From a virus: 40,441 bases of DNA. The DNA lies in IMG/VR virus record IMGVR_UViG_3300047550_001415, positions 1 to 40,441 of that record. One strand, written 5' to 3'. The stretch's first letter is position 1, and the number at the start of each line of letters is the position of its first letter. Under the pieces are notes generated by a model. That model was not told where the DNA came from and made no database searches. It saw only the letters and a list, made by a program, of their open reading frames with translations. Below, in pieces: positions 25,605 through 33,466 of the stretch. Position numbers and translations under genes: made by a program.

Positions 25605-27056
25605 ATGAGAGCAAGTGAATTTTCAGTTCCAGAGATTGGTATCAATGTCCGCAGTGATGGGGACATAGGTTATGCCGACCTTATCGTAGACGGACAAAAG
25701 AAACTTGAGACACGAAATACTGATAGCCTGCGACCATATGTAGGCAAGCGTGTCAGCATAGTTAAGACAGGTAAGGGTAAAGCATATGCTATTGGTGTAG
25801 CAACTGTAGGCGAACCTATAGAAGCAGACGAAGAAAAATTCCGTAAACTTGAAAAAGAACATCTAGTACCTGCAGGTAGCAAGTTTGATATACAGCCCGG
25901 ATCTACAAAATTCTTATATCCAATGCTCAATCCTAAACGCTATGACAGACCCAGAGAAGTTGGTCATGGTATAGTCAGTCGTAAAGTGTTTGTTGAAGAT
26001 GAAAATGGTAAACTAGCCTGGCGTATACGATTCCGTCGCTTCAAAGACTTGTCACCATTGATGCCAGAGCGTGAGAACAAAATCTATCTTATGCCTACAG
26101 ATCATTCAGCACTGCGCACATTTGGTAATTTGACAGGCAAAGATGATGAGAAGATTACTAAAATGCCAACAGAAGCATATCTTGTTAGTGGTGATGCTAG
26201 AGTTGGCGACATGAGCATTATCAATGCTATACATCGTGAATTACAAACTACCAAAGATCAAGAGAGAATAGAGAAACTAAAGAAACTATATCTAAACACT
26301 AGCGTGCCTTATAGTCAATATCGTCCAGGTGTATTCAAGTATCCAGAAATACTAGCAGAGCCAAGTCAACTTACAAAGTTAGATAAGACCGTGTCATACA
26401 ATAAAAACACCGGTGAAATTGATATCAAAGACAAGGCAAACGAGAACCTTGCATTTGAAGCACAGATGGATGATGTAGGCAAATTTATCAATAACGCATT
26501 ACAAAAAGCAGGATATAAGTTTATAGGTAGCGGATATGACGCGCAGGTATGGATGAAGGATGAAGGCACGGTTGTCAAGATATTGATGCCCGAAACCCAA
26601 GAGAACGAAGCGATTGACAGTTTCAAGTCCTTTTATAATTTTGTCAAAAAGAATCCTAGCCCTAATCTACCAGTCTTTAAGAAGGTAGATGGTCGTGAAG
26701 TATATAAGTTCACATTGAAAGGCAAGCCATTCATGCAGTTCGGTATGGAACAACTGTATCCTATACAAGAAGGATCACTAGATGAATGGGTAGTATGGAT
26801 GATGGCCGATCTAAGTGCTAAAGGTCTAGATTGGGCAAATGCAAAAAATCAGATGAGTATCGAGGATGATGAACATGCTGAAGAGTTTAAAGCCCAAAAT
26901 GCTAGCAAAATTAATGGATATAAGTCATTATATGAGACATTGCTTAAACTCTACAAAGCAGGTATGAAAAAAGGTTATGGTTGGGACCCACATACAGAAA
27001 ATGTGATGAAGCGTAGTGACGGCACACTAGTCATAACAGATCCATGGTCAGTCTGA
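25605..27056 (+). CDS. ASCH-like domain fused to a protein-kinase-fold domain
   Basis: 483 residues from ATG 25605, two bases after the preceding stop; an in-frame start at 25500 would overlap heavily and is rejected. The N-terminal domain (about 14-95) reads GYADLIVDGQKKLETR...YVGKRVSIV, the ASCH/PUA-like pattern that binds RNA or modified nucleotides. A middle region (120-250) is unassigned. The C-terminal 190 residues look like a kinase fold: glycine loop GSGYDAQVWM (308-317), VVK lysine K325, catalytic-loop-like D461-x4-N466 (WDPHTENVM) and DFG-like D479 (ITDPW). Kinase activity is plausible. The N-terminus MRASEFSVPE is a variant of the capsid-targeting-like peptide. Confidence 0.55.
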   Translation: MRASEFSVPEIGINVRSDGDIGYADLIVDGQKKLETRNTDSLRPYVGKRVSIVKTGKGKAYAIGVATVGEPIEADEEKFRKLEKEHLVPAGSKFDIQPGSTKFLYPMLNPKRYDRPREVGHGIVSRKVFVEDENGKLAWRIRFRRFKDLSPLMPERENKIYLMPTDHSALRTFGNLTGKDDEKITKMPTEAYLVSGDARVGDMSIINAIHRELQTTKDQERIEKLKKLYLNTSVPYSQYRPGVFKYPEILAEPSQLTKLDKTVSYNKNTGEIDIKDKANENLAFEAQMDDVGKFINNALQKAGYKFIGSGYDAQVWMKDEGTVVKILMPETQENEAIDSFKSFYNFVKKNPSPNLPVFKKVDGREVYKFTLKGKPFMQFGMEQLYPIQEGSLDEWVVWMMADLSAKGLDWANAKNQMSIEDDEHAEEFKAQNASKINGYKSLYETLLKLYKAGMKKGYGWDPHTENVMKRSDGTLVITDPWSV

Positions 27057-27062
27057 TAAATA
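27055..27062 (+). promoter_or_regulatory. Putative T4-like late promoter (GATAAATACT) overlapping a stop codon
   Basis: TCTGATAAATACTATATTG: the TGA stop of the kinase-fold gene (27054-27056) is part of the promoter motif. It lies 24 bases before ATG 27087. Confidence 0.6.
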
Positions 27063-27086
27063 CTATATTGTTGAGGAATCTTAATT

Positions 27087-27470
27087 ATGAAAATTTTTGA
27101 AGTTATTGAAGCAAGAAAAGGTCCAGTTGACGACTTTGAGGATGATGATGCACCTGTTCAAGATGCCGATCTTGACAAGATTCCTAACATTCTTGTGCAG
27201 ATGCGCAAGGCAATCGACGTTGATGGTAACTATGATTTTAAGTTTAAAGATGGTAGCAAGCATCAACTCGGCATGGAAGACATCATGAAGTTCGTGAAGA
27301 AATTACTGACTTCTAAACCTCTTGAAAGAGAGAAGATGCAGAACAAGGCTATAGAAAGCCTCGAAGGTTTAATGTCAGTACTTAATGCTGAAGAACCAGC
27401 AAAGCCAGATATGAAAATTAAAGGTGACCGCTACATGTCACACTTCAGCGGAGACTTAGACGATAAGTAA
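27087..27470 (+). CDS. Small acidic protein with capsid-targeting-like start
   Basis: 127 residues. MKIFEVIE|ARKG resembles the T4 capsid-targeting peptide, with Val-Ile-Glu at the expected cut position. An acidic stretch (DDFEDDDAPVQDADLDK) is followed by a helical domain (LVQMRKAIDV..., EDIMKFVKKLLTSKPL) and an acidic tail. No catalytic motif is seen. It has its own late-type promoter and could be a small internal head protein analogous in position, not sequence, to T4 IPI-IPIII. Confidence 0.5.
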   Translation: MKIFEVIEARKGPVDDFEDDDAPVQDADLDKIPNILVQMRKAIDVDGNYDFKFKDGSKHQLGMEDIMKFVKKLLTSKPLEREKMQNKAIESLEGLMSVLNAEEPAKPDMKIKGDRYMSHFSGDLDDK

Positions 27471-27473
27471 TCG

Positions 27474-28145
27474 ATGTTTTGTGTAATCGATGATTTCTTA
27501 CCATTAGATGATTTTCGTGAATTTTCACTAATATCTAAAAAAGCATCAAGTAGTCATTGGGGGACTAGAAGACCATATTCTGATTCCCCAAATTGGACAC
27601 ACCATATTTATAAGTCAGACTATGATGACTTAAGTACTGAGACATCAAAAAGGTTTGGTAGCAAGTTATGGGACATAGCCTGCTTGATAGAAAACAAGAT
27701 GAAGCAGGACATTGATGATCTACCACCTATATTCAGTCTAGGCTTTCTTTTTAGCAAGCATCCTTATGTCATAAGACCTCATTTTGATAACATATATAAA
27801 CATCAAAATTTTAATAGTCCATCAATAGTAGCAGATAGTTATTCTGCGTTCTATTATGGACATGATTCATGGGATCCTAGTTGGGGAGGAATATTAGGTT
27901 TTCATAAAAGCATGGATGTTGATAAAAATAAAAGTGAGGGGTTTGATAGTGATAACTGCTTTTCTATAGAACCTAAACCAAATAGGTTAGTATTCTATAG
28001 CCTAGACACGATACATAGTGTTACCCCTATAGTAAACAAACATGTTATCAGACAAACTCTTAAGATGTCTTTCTTTAGGATTACTAAAATGAGAAGACAT
28101 GTAAGATCAATCGAATCTCAAATCGACCATACTTATGATTTTTAA
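27474..28145 (+). CDS. 2-oxoglutarate/Fe(II)-dependent oxygenase
   Basis: 223 residues. The facial triad is visible: H103-x-D105 (IRPHFDNIY) and distal H181 (DTIHSVTPI), with R193 (HVIRQTLKMSFF) as the likely 2-oxoglutarate-binding arginine. WGGILGFH at about 137-144 and PKPNRLVFYS at about 168-176 are typical of the prolyl-hydroxylase-like double-stranded beta-helix. Such enzymes are common in aquatic phages; they may hydroxylate proteins, lipids or nucleic acids. The gene is 4 bases after the preceding stop, with no promoter of its own visible. Substrate unknown. Confidence 0.75.
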   Translation: MFCVIDDFLPLDDFREFSLISKKASSSHWGTRRPYSDSPNWTHHIYKSDYDDLSTETSKRFGSKLWDIACLIENKMKQDIDDLPPIFSLGFLFSKHPYVIRPHFDNIYKHQNFNSPSIVADSYSAFYYGHDSWDPSWGGILGFHKSMDVDKNKSEGFDSDNCFSIEPKPNRLVFYSLDTIHSVTPIVNKHVIRQTLKMSFFRITKMRRHVRSIESQIDHTYDF

Positions 28146-28169
28146 ATAGTATGATTAAATAGTGTTACT

Positions 28170-28610
28170 ATGAATAAAATTATAATAGCACTTTTAATAA
28201 CACTTATACCTGTAACAGGTCATACTCAAAAACAGAAAGCAGGTGTCACATATGATGCTACCATATTGCGCGTCATCGATGGTGACACAGTTGCTTTTCA
28301 AGCACCTTTCTTACCTGATCCATTAAAGAAAGAATTAAGCATTCGTGTATTCGGTGTCGATACTCCTGAGAAGGGACACCGCGCACAATGCCCTAGCGAA
28401 GACTTATTAGGAAAGGCTGCAACAAACTTCACTAAAGATAGTATAGCCAAAGCACAGAAACTACAGATCGTACTCATGGATTGGGACAAGTACGGTGGTC
28501 GTGTATTAGGTGATGTATTGATCGATAGTCAAAGCCTACGCATGTTACTCATCAATAAGGGCTACGCCCGCGAGTATTATGGTGAAGCAAAAACTAGTTG
28601 GTGTAACTAA
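28170..28610 (+). CDS. Exported staphylococcal-nuclease-like endonuclease
   Basis: 146 residues. A signal peptide (MNKIIIALLITLIPVTGHTQ) precedes an SNase domain. Catalytic residues match: calcium ligands D37 and D39 (RVIDGDT), R59 and E67 (IRVFGVDTPE, eight apart as R35/E43 of SNase) and R111 (DKYGGRV, as R87). The conserved VLIDSQSLRMLLINKGYAR follows. It should be active on DNA and RNA in the periplasm. Because it is exported, it would spare phage DNA in the cytoplasm and attack incoming or extracellular nucleic acid. Cysteines C74 and C145 could form a disulfide. Confidence 0.85.
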   Translation: MNKIIIALLITLIPVTGHTQKQKAGVTYDATILRVIDGDTVAFQAPFLPDPLKKELSIRVFGVDTPEKGHRAQCPSEDLLGKAATNFTKDSIAKAQKLQIVLMDWDKYGGRVLGDVLIDSQSLRMLLINKGYAREYYGEAKTSWCN

Positions 28611-28615
28611 AAATA

Positions 28616-28643
28616 TTGACATCCTCAAGATTTATGATAAAAT
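28616..28643 (+). promoter_or_regulatory. Sigma-70-type promoter (TTGACA-16-TAAAAT)
   Basis: TTGACA at 28616-28621 and TAAAAT at 28638-28643, 16 bases apart, just after the nuclease stop. It would start transcription a few bases upstream of ATG 28650, giving a very short leader. Likely an early promoter for the small genes that follow. Confidence 0.55.
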
Positions 28644-28649
28644 AGTATC

Positions 28650-28868
28650 ATGAATCATAAACCTAAAAAGATGACACAAAAAGTTTACGAGATTGCCCTA
28701 CAGACAGGGGGCAGTTTCTATCCTAGCGTCAATAGTGAATTGACACAGCGTTTCGCTGAAAACATCATTGAAGAATGCGCTAAGATCGCAGAACAGGAAA
28801 GCAGTTACCCTTATCAGGGTTTTGGTGATAAGATCCGCGCACATTTTGGACTAAAGGATTTTGTATGA
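28650..28868 (+). CDS. Small conserved phage protein
   Basis: 72 residues. The pattern YEIALQTGGSFYPSV...LTQRFAENIIEECAKIAEQE...GDKIRAHFGL is a helical arrangement common in small myovirus proteins of unknown function. It sits directly behind a sigma-70-type promoter and overlaps the next gene by four bases (ATGA), so it is probably an early protein. Confidence 0.6.
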   Translation: MNHKPKKMTQKVYEIALQTGGSFYPSVNSELTQRFAENIIEECAKIAEQESSYPYQGFGDKIRAHFGLKDFV

Positions 28869-29062
28869 CAACTATTGACATTCCAGAATTTAAATTTCAA
28901 AACGGCGACCGTGTACGTAAAGTAGGCGGTACTTACCAAGCAGAAGGCATTATTGTAGGCATTGCTGTAACAACTACAGGCGATGTAAGATATGTCTTTG
29001 AGTTTGAGCAATATCCAGGCATGCTACACATTTTTAATGAAGGTCAGTTAGAGCATAGATAA
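28865..29062 (+). CDS. Small SH3/KOW-like phage protein
   Basis: 65 residues. FQNGDRVRKVGGTYQAEGII followed by RYVFEFEQYPGMLHIFNEGQ reads as a small beta-barrel of SH3/KOW type, frequent in large phages. No function is assigned. It is in the cluster of small early-type genes starting at 28650. Confidence 0.6.
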   Translation: MTTIDIPEFKFQNGDRVRKVGGTYQAEGIIVGIAVTTTGDVRYVFEFEQYPGMLHIFNEGQLEHR

Positions 29063-29064
29063 GT

Positions 29065-29160
29065 ATGTTTGACTATAGGGTAAAATATAGGACTTTTGTT
29101 TATGTCATACTGTTACTCACTATAGTATTAACAGGAATAGCCGAGTATGTTGGATCTTGA
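29065..29160 (+). CDS. Possible 31-residue single-pass membrane peptide
   Basis: ATG two bases after the previous stop. MFDYRVKYRTFVYVILLLTI then VLTGIAEYVGS: one membrane segment with a positive N-terminus. It overlaps the following gene by 14 bases. Small toxins and inhibitors of this kind occur in phage early regions, but the ORF is short and could be chance. Confidence 0.3.
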   Translation: MFDYRVKYRTFVYVILLLTIVLTGIAEYVGS

Positions 29161-29338
29161 TAAACAAAAACATGAGTGGGATGACTTAGACATTTATGAC
29201 CGTGAGGCGGCAGACATACGCCGTAATCTTAGAAAAATAGATTTAAAACAGTGGGTTCAAGACCTTTATACTTTAGATCCTGATCTATTTGATAATATGC
29301 AAAAGTTGATGGACGCCGCTAGCGGCCGCCGTCGTTAA
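29147..29338 (+). CDS. Small charged hypothetical protein
   Basis: 63 residues, helical and highly charged (DKQKHEWDDLDIYDREAADI, KQWVQDLYTLDPDLFDNMQK) ending in Arg-Arg-Arg. No known motif. It ends the small-gene cluster that begins at 28650. Confidence 0.5.
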   Translation: MLDLDKQKHEWDDLDIYDREAADIRRNLRKIDLKQWVQDLYTLDPDLFDNMQKLMDAASGRRR

Positions 29339-29366
29339 CTGCTGAGTTTTCAGCACACCGTTCCCA

Positions 29367-29374
29367 AATAAATA
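29367..29374 (+). promoter_or_regulatory. Putative late promoter (AATAAATACTCT) in a structured leader
   Basis: CCCAAATAAATACTCTTG lies 51 bases before ATG 29426, the longest leader of any late-type promoter here. Around it are short inverted repeats: GCTGA/TCAGC at 29341-29354, ACTCT/AGAGT at 29374-29390 and GTTCCC (29360-29365)/GGGAAC (29413-29418). None has a T-tract. Confidence 0.45.
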
Positions 29375-29425
29375 CTCTTGTACCGAGAGTACTAATCTCT
29401 TCGGCAAATACAGGGAACAATAAAA

Positions 29426-30688
29426 ATGATAAGAAAGATCCTTGTGTTGGCCACAATCGCTGCCACTCTAGGCGGCTTGCCAGCATATTCACAAACTACA
29501 AATACAAGCACACAGAGTACGACTGGTGGCACAACCACTAGCACGACTTATCCTATCAATCAAGGCGGTTATACAAGCACTAGCCTAGTTGATACAAACA
29601 GCACTAGCAATAGCACAAGTTCTGTCACTACTAACAATACCACGAACACAAATAGCACTAGTACTAGCACGGTCAATACGACCAATGCTAACACGAACAC
29701 TAGCACTAGCACGAATGTCAATACAAATAACAACATTCAAAGTGGTACTGTGACAAACATCAATCAGAATACCACTAACGGTACTGTGACTTATAACAAC
29801 AATAATGTTAATAGTGGTTCTGTAACATATACTAACAACAATAACAATGTCAACAGCGGAACAGTAACTTATAACAATAATAACAACATGAGTGGAACTG
29901 TGACAAACAATAACAATAATGTTAGTACTAGCACTAGTGTAAACACAAATAACAATATCAATAGTGGTACTATGACTTACAACAACAATAATGTAAGCAC
30001 AGCGACCAATATCAACAAGAACGAGAATACTGGTACCATGACTTACAATAACAATAATGTAAGCACAGCGACCAATATCAATAAAAATGAAAACACAGGT
30101 ACTATGACTTATAACAACAATAACAATAGTACTAGCGCAAGCACAAGCAACAATACTAATACTAATATCAACACCGGTGACATGACTAACCGTAACATCA
30201 ATACAACAACAAGCAATAATGTAAACACCAATAACAATAATAGCACTAGCAGTAACACCAATGTAAACATACAACAAGGTGAGATGACTAACCGCAATAT
30301 CAACGAGACTGTTATCCGTCAGAAGGTAGAGCAACCTCCTCCAACTGCTATAGCACCTCCAATGATGAGCGTGGGTAGCGATCTTTGCGTAGTAGGCGTA
30401 AGCGGAGCCGCACAGACACAGATATTAGGTGCGAGTTTTGGTTCAACGATGCGTGATGAGAATTGCGAAAGAATCAAGATGAGCAAGACATTATATGACA
30501 TGGGCATGAAAGTTGCCGCTGTCGCTATGATGTGCCAAGATGAGCGTGTATTCAAGGCTATGGAGATGGCAGGAACCCCTTGCCCATATATGGGTAAGAT
30601 CGGTACTGAAGCGACTACTGCATGGGTTGACAACAAGAAAGAGCGCCCAGATAGTAAGAAGAAGGGTTTGTTTAGTTGGTTCCAATAA
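29426..30688 (+). CDS. Exported Asn/Thr/Ser-rich repeat protein
   Basis: 420 residues. Signal peptide MIRKILVLATIAATLGGLPA with likely cleavage near AYS-Q. Residues about 25-295 are almost only Asn, Thr, Ser, Gly and Val, in repeats such as NTGTMTYNNNNVSTATNINK that alternate like a beta-solenoid or amyloid-type curlin repeat. The C-terminal 110 residues form a normal domain with four cysteines (DLCVVGVSG, ENCERIKMSK, MMCQDERVF, TPCPYMG). I know similar C-termini from aquatic phage genomes but no function. Export suggests action in the periplasm or on the cell surface. It overlaps the next exported gene by one base. Confidence 0.55.
   Translation: MIRKILVLATIAATLGGLPAYSQTTNTSTQSTTGGTTTSTTYPINQGGYTSTSLVDTNSTSNSTSSVTTNNTTNTNSTSTSTVNTTNANTNTSTSTNVNTNNNIQSGTVTNINQNTTNGTVTYNNNNVNSGSVTYTNNNNNVNSGTVTYNNNNNMSGTVTNNNNNVSTSTSVNTNNNINSGTMTYNNNNVSTATNINKNENTGTMTYNNNNVSTATNINKNENTGTMTYNNNNNSTSASTSNNTNTNINTGDMTNRNINTTTSNNVNTNNNNSTSSNTNVNIQQGEMTNRNINETVIRQKVEQPPPTAIAPPMMSVGSDLCVVGVSGAAQTQILGASFGSTMRDENCERIKMSKTLYDMGMKVAAVAMMCQDERVFKAMEMAGTPCPYMGKIGTEATTAWVDNKKERPDSKKKGLFSWFQ
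29968..30110 (+). repeat. About 66-bp near-perfect coding repeat in Asn-rich protein
   Basis: The block beginning actatgacttacaacaaca and containing gtaagcacagcgaccaatat is present twice in tandem (about 29968-30033 and 30034-30099), followed by a partial third copy. The copies differ mainly at synonymous positions (tac/tat, aag/aaa). Confidence 0.75.
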
Positions 30689-32484
30689 TGAAATATCTAA
30701 TACTGATTCTTTTATTATCATTTAGTAATGTGCTGTCTGCACAAACAGTAGATAGCACAGGCAATCTAATTGATCCAACTAAATGGGGTAATGTTATACC
30801 TATGAATGGCACACAACTAAGTCAGGTAGAGGGTGAAGGCGGCGGTCCTATACCTGCACTAAACACAGATACTAATACAATTAGATTCAGTTTCATGCCC
30901 TATACAGTAAGTCAAGTTATAGCAATCAATTCAGTACTAAGTGGTCAAGGTATAAGTGTAGGTGGATTCAATTACAGTTGGAAAATTTACAATGATTTAG
31001 AGAATTGTTGCGGTACTAGAGGAATGTTGATGGGAAATGTAAGCCTTTATAATAAAGGTGGTAACCTCTTGAATTCATACAATTACGATTATAGTATGAC
31101 TAATACAGGTGCTACATTTCAGACTTTCACAGGTACCGAGACTTTCAACAGTCCTTATCAACTAAATTCGTTAGGAGACATTTCTGTATCTTGGTTTGGT
31201 AGAGATATGAATTTCTGGAGTGGTTATTATGGCCCTAGAGTGCGTGATACTAGCATTACATTAAATTATACTGCGGCACCTCCCCCACCAGCACCTAGTA
31301 CAAACACATCAACTACTCAAAGCACCGCACAGACTACAACTGCCGAGATAATTGCTAAGGCGGCAGAGCCTGTCACAGAACCAACTACTACTAATACAAC
31401 AACTACTCAAAGTTCGCCTACTAATGAGCCCGTTGTTGCTTCAAATACTACAACAACAAGCCCTTCAACAAACACTATAGCCGGTGTCGTTGATCCAAAT
31501 GCTGTATCAACCGCACTTGCAGTCATCAAAGAAGAGCAAACTAAAGAAGCAGTATCAGAAAAACCAGTTGCATCAGGTCCTTCACTATCAAGCATATTAT
31601 CAAATATAAAATCAAATCAAGATAAGCAACAATCAATTGCTATGGCTGCGGTCGCAAGTTCAATCGAAGTAGCAAATAGTGTGACACAAAAAGCAGAACA
31701 ATTAGCAGTAGAGGCAGCACAAACTTCAGCACAACAAGCATTACAGACCGCAGCTAACAGTAGCACGATGACAGGTAGTAACAGATCAGTCAACAACGGC
31801 ATGTCTGTGATGGATAATAACAGACAATCTGCAACTGTCAATAACACACAGATAAATGTATTGCCCGGTGTAAACAATAATAGCGCAGTATTTGATTTGT
31901 TCGCAAGACCAGATTCAAAAAATATCACACCAAGTGCAGTAGCGATGATCGATTATAGTTTGAAACCACAGACTAATATAGCAACATCACAATATGTCGC
32001 TCCGTCAGTATCTTTGATTAGACCAGAGATCAGACAATCAGAAAATGTCATGGATAATCAATTCATCACACCCGAAATAAAACCAATTTTGCGTCAACCA
32101 TCTATTGAGTTATTCAGTAACAATAACAATACAAACACAAGCAATAATACTATAGCATTTGGTAGAAAGGGTGATCCTATACAAGATTACATAGAAGCAA
32201 ATAACGCTATGTTCAACGAGATGAAAACTGAATCAAGACCTACGGCAGTAAGATCAAATGTGCAAGATAATGATATCGCAGGTGGTGTCAAGATAGAACG
32301 CATGGCTGTAGTACCTAACGGGTTCAATGCATATAGCGCATTCATATTGACAAACATAGCATTCTATGAACCAAAAGAGATATACAAAAATAATGTACCT
32401 AAGGACAATGTCCGTAGCATGTATTTTTTAGAGAAAGGTAATACTGATACTTTTAACAAAATGATAGAGGGTCAATACAAATGA
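30688..32484 (+). CDS. Exported beta-domain protein with Thr/Ser-rich linker
   Basis: 598 residues from ATG 30688, overlapping the previous stop (TAATG). Signal peptide MKYLILILLLSFSNVLSAQ. Residues about 20-195 look like a beta-sandwich (FSFMPYTVSQVIAINSVLSG, FNYSWKIYNDLENCCGTRGM) that could bind carbohydrate. Then a Pro/Thr/Ser linker with many TTT/NTT runs, an Ala/Gln-rich helical region, an Asn-rich stretch and a C-terminal domain ending EIYKNNVPKDNVRSMYFLEK. With its upstream partner it forms an exported pair. Function unknown; surface remodelling or superinfection exclusion are guesses. Confidence 0.5.
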   Translation: MKYLILILLLSFSNVLSAQTVDSTGNLIDPTKWGNVIPMNGTQLSQVEGEGGGPIPALNTDTNTIRFSFMPYTVSQVIAINSVLSGQGISVGGFNYSWKIYNDLENCCGTRGMLMGNVSLYNKGGNLLNSYNYDYSMTNTGATFQTFTGTETFNSPYQLNSLGDISVSWFGRDMNFWSGYYGPRVRDTSITLNYTAAPPPPAPSTNTSTTQSTAQTTTAEIIAKAAEPVTEPTTTNTTTTQSSPTNEPVVASNTTTTSPSTNTIAGVVDPNAVSTALAVIKEEQTKEAVSEKPVASGPSLSSILSNIKSNQDKQQSIAMAAVASSIEVANSVTQKAEQLAVEAAQTSAQQALQTAANSSTMTGSNRSVNNGMSVMDNNRQSATVNNTQINVLPGVNNNSAVFDLFARPDSKNITPSAVAMIDYSLKPQTNIATSQYVAPSVSLIRPEIRQSENVMDNQFITPEIKPILRQPSIELFSNNNNTNTSNNTIAFGRKGDPIQDYIEANNAMFNEMKTESRPTAVRSNVQDNDIAGGVKIERMAVVPNGFNAYSAFILTNIAFYEPKEIYKNNVPKDNVRSMYFLEKGNTDTFNKMIEGQYK

Positions 32485-32672
32485 GACAGCCAAAATGGTA
32501 TGAGGGTCTTGAATATAAAGACATGACCCCCGAACAACGAAAAGAATATAAGAAATGTAAGTGGGAAATCATATCAAATTATATGGGAGTACCAGTCACA
32601 AGTGCTGATAGTTTAAGACTACGCACACAAGCATTTTTAGAAGAGACCAGATCAACAAGTATCTGGGATTAA
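32481..32672 (+). CDS. Small hypothetical protein
   Basis: 63 residues in an ATGA overlap with the exported protein gene. Polar, helical, with several aromatic residues at the start (MRQPKWYEGLEYKDMTPEQR). No known motif. The coupling suggests a role with the exported pair. Confidence 0.5.
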   Translation: MRQPKWYEGLEYKDMTPEQRKEYKKCKWEIISNYMGVPVTSADSLRLRTQAFLEETRSTSIWD

Positions 32673-32686
32673 GGAGAAAATAGAAA

Positions 32687-33274
32687 ATGGCGAAAAATAA
32701 AAAGACCGACCTAGATTCTAAAGTAGATGAACTAGAAGCGGCGAAAGAAAAGTATTTAAGTGAGAATACAGTAATCAGCATAGGTGGTTATGACTTCACG
32801 CCTGCTAAACTGATGCTAGCGGGTACTATAGTATCAACTGTGATAGGTGGTTTGTTTGGTGTGTTCCAGTTCTATAAAGATTATATGAACATGAAAGATG
32901 CTATAGCAAACTATGTGAGCCCAGACTTAAGTGCTATTGAGACAAGATTGACTAAGATAGAAAAGAGTCAAGAAGGTATAGTCATATTGGTTCAACAGAA
33001 TCAGGACATGGTTCGTGCTGTCAGAAACGATCTAAAACAAGATATCGACCGTGTTGAAGCCAGCGTAGACGCGGCTGAGCGTAGAGGTCGTGAGTTAGAC
33101 CGCGACACACGCAGTTTCGTCAACAATAGCGACAAGCGTTTGGGTGATACTGAGCGTGATCTACAGAGCAGAATCAGAAATGTAGAGCGTGAGACTGATG
33201 CCAAACTGAAAGAACTTGAGAAGAAAGTAGACGATAAGATCAAGAAAGCATGGGAGAATCCATTGGCTAAATGA
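32687..33274 (+). CDS. Membrane-anchored coiled-coil protein
   Basis: 195 residues after an AAGGAGAAAA ribosome site. A charged cytoplasmic start (KNKKTDLDSKVDELEAAKEK) is followed by one membrane segment (LMLAGTIVSTVIGGLFGVF, about 42-60) and a long heptad-containing coiled coil (about 78-190: IETRLTKIEKSQEGIVILVQ through ERDLQSRIRNVERETDAKLK). This resembles membrane-tethered structural coiled coils; a spanin-like or membrane-organising function is possible but there is no lipobox or partner typical of spanins. Confidence 0.5.
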   Translation: MAKNKKTDLDSKVDELEAAKEKYLSENTVISIGGYDFTPAKLMLAGTIVSTVIGGLFGVFQFYKDYMNMKDAIANYVSPDLSAIETRLTKIEKSQEGIVILVQQNQDMVRAVRNDLKQDIDRVEASVDAAERRGRELDRDTRSFVNNSDKRLGDTERDLQSRIRNVERETDAKLKELEKKVDDKIKKAWENPLAK

Positions 33275-33465
33275 TTGAAGTCTATAAAGATTATCCTAGA
33301 CGATATATAGTGACCAACAAGAATAAAATCTTGTTGGTTACCTATGACCATAGGATCGCAGAAACGCTTGAGCGAGATATAGCAAAAAACGACTATCCTG
33401 CGCATTATATGCTGCGTATAGAAGCAAGGGTAGAAAGCAATGGATTAGTGTACAAGCGAACTTGA
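33271..33465 (+). CDS. Small hypothetical protein
   Basis: 64 residues in an ATGA overlap with the coiled-coil gene. Basic beta/alpha pattern (MIEVYKDYPRRYIVTNKNKI, LLVTYDHRIAETLERDI). No recognisable family. It ends two bases before the GATAAATA motif of the following gene. Confidence 0.5.
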   Translation: MIEVYKDYPRRYIVTNKNKILLVTYDHRIAETLERDIAKNDYPAHYMLRIEARVESNGLVYKRT

Positions 33466-33466
33466 C

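Noticed and set aside
29585-30334. 249-codon minus-strand ORF rich in Val/Ile/Ser
   Set aside because: It is an antisense reading of the Asn/Thr repeats; the + strand frame has a signal peptide, promoter and coupled neighbour.
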